This document shows positions 36,670 through 44,970 of a stretch of DNA of 64,000 bases, piece after piece; the first letter of the stretch is position 1, and every line of letters begins with the position of its first letter. The notes beneath the pieces are model-generated. The model saw nothing but the letters and a program-made list of their open reading frames with translations, did not search any database and was not told the origin of the DNA. This DNA is from Pseudomonas graminis. GTDB lineage: Bacteria > Pseudomonadota > Gammaproteobacteria > Pseudomonadales > Pseudomonadaceae. The stretch lies in the NCBI RefSeq assembly GCF_013201545.1, contig NZ_CP053746.1, positions 3,424,501 through 3,488,500 on the forward strand, in the 5' to 3' direction. The position numbers and the translations under genes were made by a program.

Positions 36670-37040
36670 TGTGGGACCGGCTTCAGCCGGGAAGGCGTCA
36701 GACGTCACGCCGCAGGATGGATGGTGTTCACACAGGCCTCTTCCCGGCTGAAGCCGGTCCTAGCAAAGCATTGCGTGCATCCAGTGACACTGACGGAACG
36801 CGAACTGTGTGGGACCGGCTTTAGCCGGGAAGGTGTCGGGCGTCACGCCGCAGAATTGATGGTGTTCAAGCAGGCCTCTTCCCGGCTGAAGCCGGTCCCA
36901 CGCAAAGCATTGCGCGTATCCAGTGAGACTGGCAGTGACGCGGAATTGTAGGACCGGCTTTAGCCGGGAAGGCGTCGGGCCTCACGCTGCAGGATTGAGG
37001 GTGTCCACACAGGCCTCTTCCCGGCTGAAGCCGGTCCCAC
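36670..37040 (+). repeat. Three tandem REP-doublet units between hrpL and hrpK
   Basis: Three copies of a ~140-bp unit follow each other. Each holds a REP (starts near 36670, 36808 and 36948) and an inverted partner (near 36740, 36876 and 37015), separated by a shared segment with CACGC(C/T)GCAG and CACAGGCCTCTT-like text. The spacers AAAGCATTGCG-type and ATCCAGTGA also repeat. The array fills the gap; no gene is supported in it. Confidence 0.92.
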
Positions 37041-37112
37041 TAAAAAGCATCGCGTGCATCCAGTGAGATGGGCTGCTCCCTCGGTATTCTGGAAACAAAC
37101 TGCAACATTATC

Positions 37113-37140
37113 GGAACCGCTGCGGCGCAGCAGCCACACA
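37113..37140 (+). promoter_or_regulatory. hrp box of hrpK
   Basis: GGAACC, a 15-base spacer and CCACACA lie 31 bp before the hrpK start, directly after the REP array. Confidence 0.92.
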
Positions 37141-37171
37141 GTTGCCATCCTTCACGCCCGGATGACGACTC

Positions 37172-39565
37172 ATGCGTATCTCAAGCACTCCCTACAATGG
37201 CATTGCCCCTCAATCTGCCGGTGCCGAAGCCGTTCAGGACACGCCGCTGACCGATTCCAAACCGGCGCTGTTGCAGAAGGGTGGGATCGATCCGACTATT
37301 CGCTTCGGCGCCTTGCCCCAGCAATCGCCGGCGAACAGTGCTTTCCCCGGCAATAGTCCTTCAGGTAAAGCCCAAAGCACTGAGCAACAGTTGCTTTCAT
37401 TGCTGACCCAGCTCACGCAGTTGTTCAAAGGACAGGCGCCATCGTCGCCCGAATCCGCCACGACATCTCCCAACGCCGCCGCGCAAAACGCTCCCACTTC
37501 CGGTGCCGTTCCCACGGCCAGTCCGCAACCTGTCGCCCAGGCGAACGCCGCTGCCCCGGCAGCGCCGGTCGAGGCGGCGAAGCCGGCCGAGGACGCTAAA
37601 GCCGATGAACCCAAAGCCACCGAAGCAGCCTTTCTCGATGACTCGAAATACTCATCGCCCAAGGAGCTTGAGCGCTGGGCGCCGATGGTTGCCAACCTGC
37701 CGCCGGACCAGCGCGAGCAGGCCGCCAAAGAGCTGAATCGACCCATCGCCGCCGCGCGCATGGCTGCTGAAAAAGGCCCGGACGCGGCCAAGGCCATGGA
37801 CTTCATCAACGCCAACCCGTCGCTGAAAACCGCTGTGGACACCGGCAAGCACGGCGGCAAAGCGGACGGCAAAATCACCGATGGCGACCTCAAGGCCTTC
37901 GCCAAGAACATGCAAAAAGCCGCCGACAGCGCGGACAAGGACATTGGCAGCTACCAGAAAGACCATCCGGACGCCGACCCTCAATCTCTGGAAATGGTCC
38001 GCAGCGCTGCGTTGATGCGCGCCAACGAGCCGCTGACCAAGGCTGCCGATCCCAAGCATGCCTTGGGCGCCGACGGCAAAACCAAGGTCGATGGCCTGAC
38101 CAGCGCCGATGGCCTCAAGGCCATTCAGAACGACAACCCGGGCCTGGCCGGACCGTTGAAGCAGGCGGCGAAAACCTGGTCTCAACCCGGCTTCCTCACC
38201 CAGATCGACCAAGGCGGTTTGAGCGGTCGCTCGCTGGCGGCCCACAGCCCGGACAAGCTGTTCAACGCGAAGAACATCAGCGACTGGATCAAAAAACAGG
38301 CGCCCACCAACGGCGGCGAATTTGCCAGTGTGCTCAGCGATGCGGCCACCCTCAACTCAGTGGCCAACGTCGACATCTCCAAGCTGGGCAAGGACGTCTT
38401 CGACAACCCCTCGGCCTACAGCGGCGAACAGAAAGCCGCAGTCATGATCAAGCTGCAGCAGACCCAACAGAGCGTCGTCGCCGGCCAGGACCTGCGCAAG
38501 ACCGGCAAGACCGAAGAGGCGTTGAACGAGAAGATCGGTCAGTTGCAGGCCGATCCTGACGTGCAGGCGTTCCTCGACAAACAGATACCGCAGCAGTCGC
38601 GGGCGCTGGTCGCGAGTACGCCGACGTTGCAGAAAGCCGTCACCGAGCAGATGCAGAAGGTCAACAGCGGCGAGGCCCTGCAGGCGGACCTGAACACTGC
38701 CGACAAGGCCACCAAAAAGGACAAGCCGAACGCCGACTACAGCAGCGCCCTGGGCGGGTTGTCGGCGCAGTTGCAGATGCAGAAAGACCTGCTCGGCGAC
38801 GACGCTCCTGTGGCAACTACGCAGCAGGTACTGGGTCAGCGGCCTGACCTGCAGGGCAAGATTCAGGACTCGTACGTGCGCAACTTCAGCGAAGGCGGCG
38901 CCGTCCGGCAGTTGCTCGATCAGAAGAAAGCCGATGGTGAAGAGGCGTTGCAGAGCGCCGACGCGCAAAAGGCTGCGTATGACAGCGTGCTGCCCGACAC
39001 CTTCGTGCAGAGCCAGCAAACGCGCTATGTGGATTCGACCTTCCACCATCTGGAAGACACGAAGAGCGGTCGCAAGGTGCTGGAAAACGCCAAGGGCGAC
39101 AAAGACCACGCGCCGTCGATGGCCGCCCAGGTCGCTTCGAACATGGGACCGTCAGCGCTGCGCTCAGTGGCAGGTTTTGCCTCGGTGTCCGACATGCTCG
39201 CCCGCGGCGACAAAGCTGATGCCGCCAGGACCATTTATGACAGCACCAAATCCGGCCTCTCGGCGGCCAAGCATGGCTATGACGCGGTGGCCAAGTCCGC
39301 CGGGCGCGCAGGGCTGGGCGAGGTCGCGGCGAAAGTCGGCGGCCGCGTCGCCGGCATGGTCGTAGGAGAAGCAGCGGGGCTGGCTGCCGGGGCTGCCATC
39401 GGTGCCTCCATTCCGGTGGTCGGCTGGATCGCCGACGCGGCCATGGCCCTGGGTTTCGGCATCTCCGCCATCATCGAAGCCGTCAAGAAACACAAGGCCC
39501 AGAAGGCCTTCGATCACAACGTCGACCCGGTCCTCGATCAGTTCGGCATCCCCAAAGCCCATTGA
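37172..39565 (+). CDS. hrpK: HrpK, putative type III translocator
   Basis: HrpK is a secreted protein that helps effectors cross the plant membrane. The 797-aa protein starts MRISSTPYNGIAPQ, has a Pro/Ala/Gln-rich N-terminal ~150 residues without cysteine, a long helical middle with a DGKITDGDLKAF EF-hand-like stretch near residue 230, and a C-terminal glycine-zipper hydrophobic segment (VVGEAAGLAAGAAIGASIPV). It borders the Hrp cluster next to hrpL, as in P. syringae. Confidence 0.92.
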   Translation: MRISSTPYNGIAPQSAGAEAVQDTPLTDSKPALLQKGGIDPTIRFGALPQQSPANSAFPGNSPSGKAQSTEQQLLSLLTQLTQLFKGQAPSSPESATTSPNAAAQNAPTSGAVPTASPQPVAQANAAAPAAPVEAAKPAEDAKADEPKATEAAFLDDSKYSSPKELERWAPMVANLPPDQREQAAKELNRPIAAARMAAEKGPDAAKAMDFINANPSLKTAVDTGKHGGKADGKITDGDLKAFAKNMQKAADSADKDIGSYQKDHPDADPQSLEMVRSAALMRANEPLTKAADPKHALGADGKTKVDGLTSADGLKAIQNDNPGLAGPLKQAAKTWSQPGFLTQIDQGGLSGRSLAAHSPDKLFNAKNISDWIKKQAPTNGGEFASVLSDAATLNSVANVDISKLGKDVFDNPSAYSGEQKAAVMIKLQQTQQSVVAGQDLRKTGKTEEALNEKIGQLQADPDVQAFLDKQIPQQSRALVASTPTLQKAVTEQMQKVNSGEALQADLNTADKATKKDKPNADYSSALGGLSAQLQMQKDLLGDDAPVATTQQVLGQRPDLQGKIQDSYVRNFSEGGAVRQLLDQKKADGEEALQSADAQKAAYDSVLPDTFVQSQQTRYVDSTFHHLEDTKSGRKVLENAKGDKDHAPSMAAQVASNMGPSALRSVAGFASVSDMLARGDKADAARTIYDSTKSGLSAAKHGYDAVAKSAGRAGLGEVAAKVGGRVAGMVVGEAAGLAAGAAIGASIPVVGWIADAAMALGFGISAIIEAVKKHKAQKAFDHNVDPVLDQFGIPKAH

Positions 39566-39595
39566 TGTTTCCTGACCCGAAAGAGGTAAGTGATC

Positions 39596-40591
39596 ATGAG
39601 TATCGGTATTTCCCAGATTCGGCCGTTGAGCGAGCCCGGCCACCCGGACTTTTCGTCCCTGAGCGGCAAGCCCGGCCAGAGCAACTCGCTGGGCGGCGGC
39701 GGTGGCGCTGGTCAGGCCCTCGACGCGAGCTCGATTCTGTTTGCCCATGCCGGGCAATCCCAGGTCAACTTCGGATCGCCTGAGAATCAGGACCCGGCGA
39801 CCAGCGCAGCGAACCCCCTCGCTGGGGGCGCCGACCAGAACGGCATTGCCCAGCAGCTCATGGCGCTGATCATGCAGTTGATGCAAATGCTGATGCAGAA
39901 CAACCCCAACCAGACTGGCAATCCTGCGGCGCAGAACAACGCAGTGACCGGTGGCGGCGGTGGCGGCGGTGGTGGCGCGACCGAGGGAGCGGGCGGTGGT
40001 GGTGGCGGTGGCGCTGCAGAAGGGGCGGGCGGTGGCGCGCAAGGCGCTGGCGCTGCTCAGGCACCCGCTGCGCTTGCGGCCAACACCGACGCGGTGTCGA
40101 ACGACACGGCCCTCAGCGGTTCGGGCGGTTTGCATTTACCGCCTCAGCTTGAGGACTACCGTAAGGACATCATGGCAGCGTCCAACGCAACCGGCGTGCC
40201 GCCAAACATTCTGGCGGGTCAGATCTGGGCCGAATCCCGTGGTCAGTTGGGCCAGGACACCACCAATGTCAACGGCAAGAAGGATGCAGGCGTGATGCAG
40301 GTCAACGCCGACACTTTCGCCGCCCTCAAACGAGACAACCCCAAAGAGCTCGGCAATGCCGACGTCAACAACGCCCACGACAACATCATGGCCGGCGCGC
40401 TGTACATGCGTGATCAGAAGAAGGAGTTCGGTGACTGGGATTCGGCGCTGCGTGCCTACAACTCGGGCCCGGACAAGGTCAACAAGGGCAATCTCGCGGA
40501 CGCCGGCGGCATAGGCGATCCGAAGTACGTCGAGAACGTCATGAACTTCGCAAAAATCATCGAGAGTGGGCAGGGGCAATTGCCGGCCTGA
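39596..40591 (+). CDS. HopP1-like harpin with lytic transglycosylase domain
   Basis: The 331-aa, cysteine-free protein joins two parts. Residues 1-175 are harpin-like: Gly-, Gln- and Asn-rich, with a QQLMALIMQLMQMLMQNNPN helix and two glycine tracts. Residues ~180-331 are a family-1 transglycosylase domain (ILAGQIWAESRGQLG with catalytic Glu, AGVMQVN, YNSGPDKVNKG). P. syringae HopP1 has this layout and is a secreted translocation helper. It starts 30 bp after hrpK with AAGAGGTAAG ahead, so it is probably read from the hrpK hrp box. The name is by architecture, not a verified orthology. Confidence 0.85.
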   Translation: MSIGISQIRPLSEPGHPDFSSLSGKPGQSNSLGGGGGAGQALDASSILFAHAGQSQVNFGSPENQDPATSAANPLAGGADQNGIAQQLMALIMQLMQMLMQNNPNQTGNPAAQNNAVTGGGGGGGGGATEGAGGGGGGGAAEGAGGGAQGAGAAQAPAALAANTDAVSNDTALSGSGGLHLPPQLEDYRKDIMAASNATGVPPNILAGQIWAESRGQLGQDTTNVNGKKDAGVMQVNADTFAALKRDNPKELGNADVNNAHDNIMAGALYMRDQKKEFGDWDSALRAYNSGPDKVNKGNLADAGGIGDPKYVENVMNFAKIIESGQGQLPA

Positions 40592-40690
40592 TGCGCGTCG
40601 CTAATCCAATCAGGGGTGGAGCGGACAGGTGTCGCGCCCCTCTCAACGCATGAATCAATTCATGCCGACTGATCAGCACGACATTTGTAC

Positions 40691-40719
40691 ATTCCAGGCA
40701 GGATTGCCCTGCCTGGAAT
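40691..40719. terminator. Bidirectional hairpin at the right end of the Hrp genes
   Basis: Perfect 12-bp arms (ATTCCAGGCAGG and its complement) enclose a 5-base loop between the convergent HopP1-like and dehydrogenase-like genes. It lacks a long T-run but is well placed to stop transcription from both sides. Confidence 0.7.
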
Positions 40720-40725
40720 CATCCT

Positions 40726-42018
40726 TCATCGATTACGAGTGACCCGCCATACGGTGTTCGCCAGGTCATCGGCGATGATCAGTGCACCTTTGGGGTCCAC
40801 CGTCACACCCACTGGCCGCCCGCGGGTTTTCCCGTCAGCACCCCGAAAGCCGGTCGCGAAGTCAATCGGCGCACCGTTCGGACTGCCATTGCTGAACGGC
40901 ACGAAAACGACTTTGTACCCCACCGGATTCTCCCGGTTCCAGCTGCCGTGTTCGCCAACAAATACCCCGTCAGCGTACTTCTCGCCCATCGCCGGGATGG
41001 AAAAATCCACGCCAAGGGCTGCGGCATGGGACCCGAGGCTGTAGTCGGGCTTGATGGCGGCGGCGACCATTTTCGGGTTCTGCGGTTGGGCACGGGTGTC
41101 GACGTTCTGACCCCAATAGCTGTAGGGCCACCCGTAGAACCCGCCTTCGCGAACCGAGGTCAGGTAGTCCGGGACCAGATCCGGGCCCAGTTCATCGCGC
41201 TCGTTGACCACTGCCCATAACTTCCCGGTTTGCGGCTGAATGGTCAACGCCGTCGGGTTGCGGATGCCGGTCGCGTACGCTTTGTGGGCACCGGTCTCGG
41301 CATCCACCTGCCAGACCCTGGCCCGGTCGAGTTCGACCTCCATGCCGCGCTCGGTCACGTTGCTGTTCGAACCGATGCCGACGTACAAGGTGCGTCCGTC
41401 ATCACTGATGGCCAATGACTTGGTCCAGTGGTGATTTATTTCAGCGGGAAGGTCAGTGACTTTGATCGGTGGGCCGTCGGCTTTGGTCTGCCCCTCCTGA
41501 TAATCGAAACGCACCAATTCGTCTTGGTTGGCCACGTACAATTTGCCGTTGGCAAATGCCAGGCCGTAGGGCGCGTTAAGGTTCTCCGCAAATACAGTCT
41601 TCGTCTCGTAGACGCCGTCACCGTCTGCATCTCGCAGCAACGTCAGGCGGTTACCGCCTTTGACCTTGGTGTTGCCCTGGGCCTTGATGTACCCCGCAAT
41701 CACGTCCTTGGGCTTGAGTTTTGCGGCATTGCCGCCACGCCCTTCAGCCACGAGGATATCGCCGTTGGGCAACACGAGCGTTTGACGAGGAATCTGCAAG
41801 TCGGCGGCGATGGCCGTCACGCTATAGCCCTCAGGGACCGTGGGCTTCTGGTCGCCCCACAACGCCGGTTCGGCAATCTTCATGCTGGGTAAAAGACCGC
41901 GCTGGGCGGCCGGCAGTTTTGGATCAGGCCCCAATGCCTGGGTGGCATCGCCGGCGTCACCGCAGCCGCTTAACAATAACGCCATGCTGATTGCGGTCAG
42001 TTTGATCGAGTGATTCAT
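40726..42018 (-). CDS. L-sorbosone/PQQ-glucose-dehydrogenase-like lipoprotein
   Basis: The 430-aa protein has a lipobox (LLLSGC) and a beta-propeller of the soluble glucose/sorbosone dehydrogenase family (LVLPNGDILVAEGRGGNAA, APYGLAFANGKLYVANQDEL, GIRNPTALTIQPQTGKLWAV, GEHGSWNRENPVGYKVVFVP). It probably oxidises a sugar in the periplasm with PQQ. I chose the ATG at 42018, which gives the signal peptide. It overlaps the DUF2231-like gene by 4 bases, so the two form an operon. Confidence 0.88.
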   Translation of the reverse strand: MNHSIKLTAISMALLLSGCGDAGDATQALGPDPKLPAAQRGLLPSMKIAEPALWGDQKPTVPEGYSVTAIAADLQIPRQTLVLPNGDILVAEGRGGNAAKLKPKDVIAGYIKAQGNTKVKGGNRLTLLRDADGDGVYETKTVFAENLNAPYGLAFANGKLYVANQDELVRFDYQEGQTKADGPPIKVTDLPAEINHHWTKSLAISDDGRTLYVGIGSNSNVTERGMEVELDRARVWQVDAETGAHKAYATGIRNPTALTIQPQTGKLWAVVNERDELGPDLVPDYLTSVREGGFYGWPYSYWGQNVDTRAQPQNPKMVAAAIKPDYSLGSHAAALGVDFSIPAMGEKYADGVFVGEHGSWNRENPVGYKVVFVPFSNGSPNGAPIDFATGFRGADGKTRGRPVGVTVDPKGALIIADDLANTVWRVTRNR

Positions 42019-42443
42019 TTTCCATCCCCCGTGCGCACGCTGGTGAGTCCCAGCCACGCTGTCACGCCAATCAGCAGCGTGGTCAGTGCGGAGAGAATGA
42101 GGCCCGACGGCATGGTGGCGAAGGCATCCTTGGCATGTTCAAAGGCGTTGACGAGCCCCAGTGCCCAGGTCACCACCAACAACACCAGATAGACCACAGG
42201 GCGCCCGGCCTTGCGATCGGCCCGGATCAGATTGACCAGCGCGAACAGCACGGCGAGTCCGCAGAACACCAGACCCCCGGCGATAAGCCAGGAGGCGAAG
42301 TTGCTCCATTGAATCTGGTACGTCTGAAAGTAGGTGATGTCGCTCAGCAATGCGCCGAGAAACAGCGGGACGGTTCCGGCAAGCATTATCGCGTGTAGCG
42401 GGCCTGGCGGGTTTCTGTAGACAAGATGGGCGGTAGTGTTCAC
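42015..42443 (-). CDS. DUF2231-like four-helix membrane protein
   Basis: The 142-aa protein has four hydrophobic segments and begins with the family-like pattern PPGPLHAIMLAGTVPLFLGA. Proteins of this type often accompany periplasmic dehydrogenases, where a role as membrane anchor or redox partner has been suggested. That role is inference here. The stop overlaps the next start (ATGA). Confidence 0.8.
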   Translation of the reverse strand: MNTTAHLVYRNPPGPLHAIMLAGTVPLFLGALLSDITYFQTYQIQWSNFASWLIAGGLVFCGLAVLFALVNLIRADRKAGRPVVYLVLLVVTWALGLVNAFEHAKDAFATMPSGLILSALTTLLIGVTAWLGLTSVRTGDGK

Positions 42444-42697
42444 GACGACTCCCTATTTTGCTGACGCTTATGCTGTGCAAATGAACTGACCCATCAGGGC
42501 CGCGCAGGGTGCGCATCGTTTGGGATCAATGGGTCAGGAACATAGTTCAGCCTATTTGGGCGTTATGCATATGCAGTTACATCTACACGTTCAGCGACCG
42601 CAGCGCTTGATGACTTCAAGCACCCAGTGCATCAGCCAGGGCAACCTGGCTGTGCTCAAGGGCGGCTGCGTTCACTGCGGGCGCCAAAAAACACGGT

Positions 42698-43978
42698 TCA
42701 GGTCGCCTTGACCGTCCACAACTGATCAACCCGCGTCGTGTAACTGCTGCTCATCAGGTCACGGCGCATGGCCCATTCCGGCGCCGCCGGGACGCTGGCC
42801 GAGCGCAGTGTGCCGCGACCCCATCGCGTGTTGATTTCATCAAGCACCTCCATCACCTTGCCGGCGTCGGTGGGCTGCGAATGGGCGAACAGGTCATCGG
42901 TGAATTCGCCCGGGTGGCGCAAATCCATCAGCAGCACTTCGGCTTTACTGTATTTGAAGCCCGGCCGAAACAGCCGATTGACCGCTTCGGTCGCCGCTTT
43001 GGTCATCAGGCGCACATCGTTGGTGGGGTAGGGCAGTTCCACCAGGGCGGCGTTGGCGTACTTGACTTCCTCGGGGTTGAACATCCCGGTGCGAATGCTG
43101 ACGCGGATCTTCTTGCACAGCGAGTTCTGCGCTCGAAGCTTTTCGGCGGCGCGCTGGGTATAAGTCGCGACCGCCTCTTTGATGGGCTCGATGTCGGTGA
43201 CCCGTGCGCCAAACATGCGGCTGCAACAGATTTCCTGTTTCGGCGGCGTGACGTCTTCGAGCTCCAGGCAAGGCGTGCCGGCCAACTCGCGGGCGGTTTT
43301 TTCGATGACCACGCTGAAAGTCTTGCGCAAGGTCCACGGGTCGGCCCGGGCCAGGTCCATCGCTGTCTTGATGCCCATGCCTTCGAGGTGCGCCCTCATG
43401 CGTTTGCCGACGCCCCAGACCTCGCCAACGTTAGTGTTGCGCAGGGTCCAGTCGCGCTTGAACGGATCGCTCAAGTCGACCACGCCGCCGGTGATGTGCG
43501 ACAGCCGCTTGGCGGTGTGATTGGCCAGCTTGGCCAGCGTCTTGGTCCGCGCGATGCCTACGCCCACCGGGATGCCGGTGCATTTGAACAGTCGCTCACG
43601 AATGTCCCGGCCAAACTGTTTCAGGTCGCCGGGGATGCCGGTCAGCTCGGCGAACGCTTCATCGATGCTGTACACCTCGAGGGCCGGCACCATCGACTCG
43701 ATGATCGTCATCACCCGCTCGCTGATGTCGCCGTACAGCGCGTAATTGCTGCTGAACGCCACCACCCCGGCACGGCGCAGGTCGTCCTTGATCTGGTAAT
43801 ACGGCGCGCCCATTTTCACGAAGGGTTTGGCGTCGTAACTGCGCGCGATGACGCAGCCGTCGTTGTTGGACAGCACGACGATGGGTGTCCTTATCAGGTC
43901 CGGGCGGAAAACCCGTTCGCAGCTGGCGTAGAAACTGTTGCAGTCAATCAGCGCGAAGGTTCGTTCATACGGGATCAT
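42698..43978 (-). CDS. rulB: UmuC/RulB-type Y-family DNA polymerase V
   Basis: The 426-aa protein is the catalytic subunit of the error-prone polymerase. It has the metal-binding start FALIDCNSFYASCERVF, LSNNDGCVIARSY, the catalytic pair in YSIDEAFAEL and helix-hairpin-helix IPVGVGIARTKTLAKLANH, and is full length. No umuD gene is adjacent. A LexA box and a 57-codon ORF lie upstream, and the matching umuD-type gene is at 7232, on the other side of the Hrp island and on the opposite strand. Confidence 0.95.
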   Translation of the reverse strand: MIPYERTFALIDCNSFYASCERVFRPDLIRTPIVVLSNNDGCVIARSYDAKPFVKMGAPYYQIKDDLRRAGVVAFSSNYALYGDISERVMTIIESMVPALEVYSIDEAFAELTGIPGDLKQFGRDIRERLFKCTGIPVGVGIARTKTLAKLANHTAKRLSHITGGVVDLSDPFKRDWTLRNTNVGEVWGVGKRMRAHLEGMGIKTAMDLARADPWTLRKTFSVVIEKTARELAGTPCLELEDVTPPKQEICCSRMFGARVTDIEPIKEAVATYTQRAAEKLRAQNSLCKKIRVSIRTGMFNPEEVKYANAALVELPYPTNDVRLMTKAATEAVNRLFRPGFKYSKAEVLLMDLRHPGEFTDDLFAHSQPTDAGKVMEVLDEINTRWGRGTLRSASVPAAPEWAMRRDLMSSSYTTRVDQLWTVKAT

Positions 43979-44138
43979 GATGGGCCACGCTGAACCGGGC
44001 AGTCGCTGAATTGACCGGCGGATTCATCGGCGCGCGGCGAGTGCAGGCCCGGGGCAGGGCGGCCGGAGCGGCTGGACGTGCTGACGTAGGGCGTTGGCTG
44101 CGGGGAGTTGCGGAAAAACCGGGGAAAACGACGTTCAT
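43965..44138 (-). CDS. Possible 57-aa SOS-controlled protein overlapping umuC
   Basis: Directly below the LexA box, AGGAGGG stands 8 bases before an ATG that opens a 57-codon frame (MNVVFPGFSATPRSQRPTSA ...). It ends 14 bases inside umuC in another frame. The product is Pro-, Ala- and Arg-rich, without a known domain. Its near-ideal ribosome site suggests real translation, perhaps coupling umuC expression. It could instead be the decayed remains of a umuD-like gene, though I see no UmuD motif. Confidence 0.45.
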   Translation of the reverse strand: MNVVFPGFSATPRSQRPTSARPAAPAALPRACTRRAPMNPPVNSATARFSVAHHDPV

Positions 44139-44161
44139 GATGAAGCCCTCCTGTTTGTTAG

Positions 44162-44177
44162 CTGTATGTATATACAG
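44162..44177 (-). promoter_or_regulatory. LexA (SOS) box upstream of umuC
   Basis: CTGTATGTATATACAG is a complete CTGT-N8-ACAG palindrome 24 bp before the short ORF and about 184 bp before umuC. Confidence 0.9.
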
Positions 44178-44531
44178 TTAAGCGGCTCTGCCAAGAGGGG
44201 TCAACCGTTGGCACTGAAAGACCGACCGACGCGCATGGATGGCGATTCTCGTGGATTCAGCAGGACCGGCTTTAGCCGGGAACACGTCGGGCGTCACGTA
44301 GTAGGTAGGACTGGCTTTAGCCGGGAATGCGTCCGGCGACACACTGCAAAATCGAGGGTGATCGGACGGGCCAGATGAACAATAAGTCGGCGATATCTCT
44401 CTTGGTCTGAACTTTGCTACATCCCTGTTACAGGCGGCCTCGATCACAGAAAATTGGCGCGAAGGCACTCCTGAAATCACCTTTAGTTTTGAATTGGCAT
44501 GCTCAACAACGCGCATGCCCAGGAGCTGGCC
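44178..44531. other. Gap with two REP elements
   Basis: REP copies lie at about 44260-44283 and 44305-44330, in the same orientation with a short spacer sharing GTCGGGCGTCACG with the array near hrpL. The rest, including the promoter zone of the next small gene, shows no gene. Confidence 0.75.
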
Positions 44532-44750
44532 ATGAGTACTCTCTCGGAAATTGCAGCAAACCTCTTGAAACGCGAAGACAGCCCCGAGCAGGCTGGCCCC
44601 CGTGGCCCGATGGGCTGGGAACAACTGATGATGCTCTCCAAAGAGAAGGACATATTGAAGTGGCAAGCCGCGCTGTCCCGGCTCATTGCAGACAATCCCG
44701 GCCAGCGTCGAGTGACCGTGATGCGTGTGATTCAGGGCGGTCTGGCCTGA
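44532..44750 (+). CDS. Small hypothetical protein, 72 aa
   Basis: The protein begins MSTLSEIAANLLKREDSPEQ and is soluble and mainly helical. Its central stretch is GPRGPMGWEQLMMLSKEKD. AGGAGC precedes the ATG at 44532; an earlier in-frame start at 44499 lacks a ribosome site. I do not recognise the family. It stands alone before a REP and the symporter gene. Confidence 0.55.
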   Translation: MSTLSEIAANLLKREDSPEQAGPRGPMGWEQLMMLSKEKDILKWQAALSRLIADNPGQRRVTVMRVIQGGLA

Positions 44751-44817
44751 GGTAACCCGGAGTATCGTTGATCCGCCTGTCGACGCACTGTCTGGCAGGC
44801 GGCTTCGGCTGCTTCCA

Positions 44818-44843
44818 GTGGGACCGGCTTCAGCCGGGAAGGG
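44818..44843 (+). repeat. REP element
   Basis: A single consensus copy (GTGGGACCGGCTTCAGCCGG, then GAAGG) lies 128 bp upstream of the symporter start. It is the rightmost copy of this family in the window. Confidence 0.85.
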
Positions 44844-44970
44844 GCATCTGGCTGCAGCACTCGAGTGGATGTGTCCGTTAGCCGCTATTGATCGACATAT
44901 TGGCGTTAGTCGGCAGGTGCATTGCGCGCTAAAGTGGCAGGCATGTTCCTGGCAGCTTCGGATAACGCAG

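Noticed and set aside
36556..36951. 131-codon frame downstream of hrpL
   Set aside because: Most of it is the REP array read in frame (repeats of CGTGFSREGV), starting inside hrpL.
42520..42711. 63-codon plus-strand frame downstream of umuC
   Set aside because: It has no ribosome site, a random composition and no neighbours that suggest a role.
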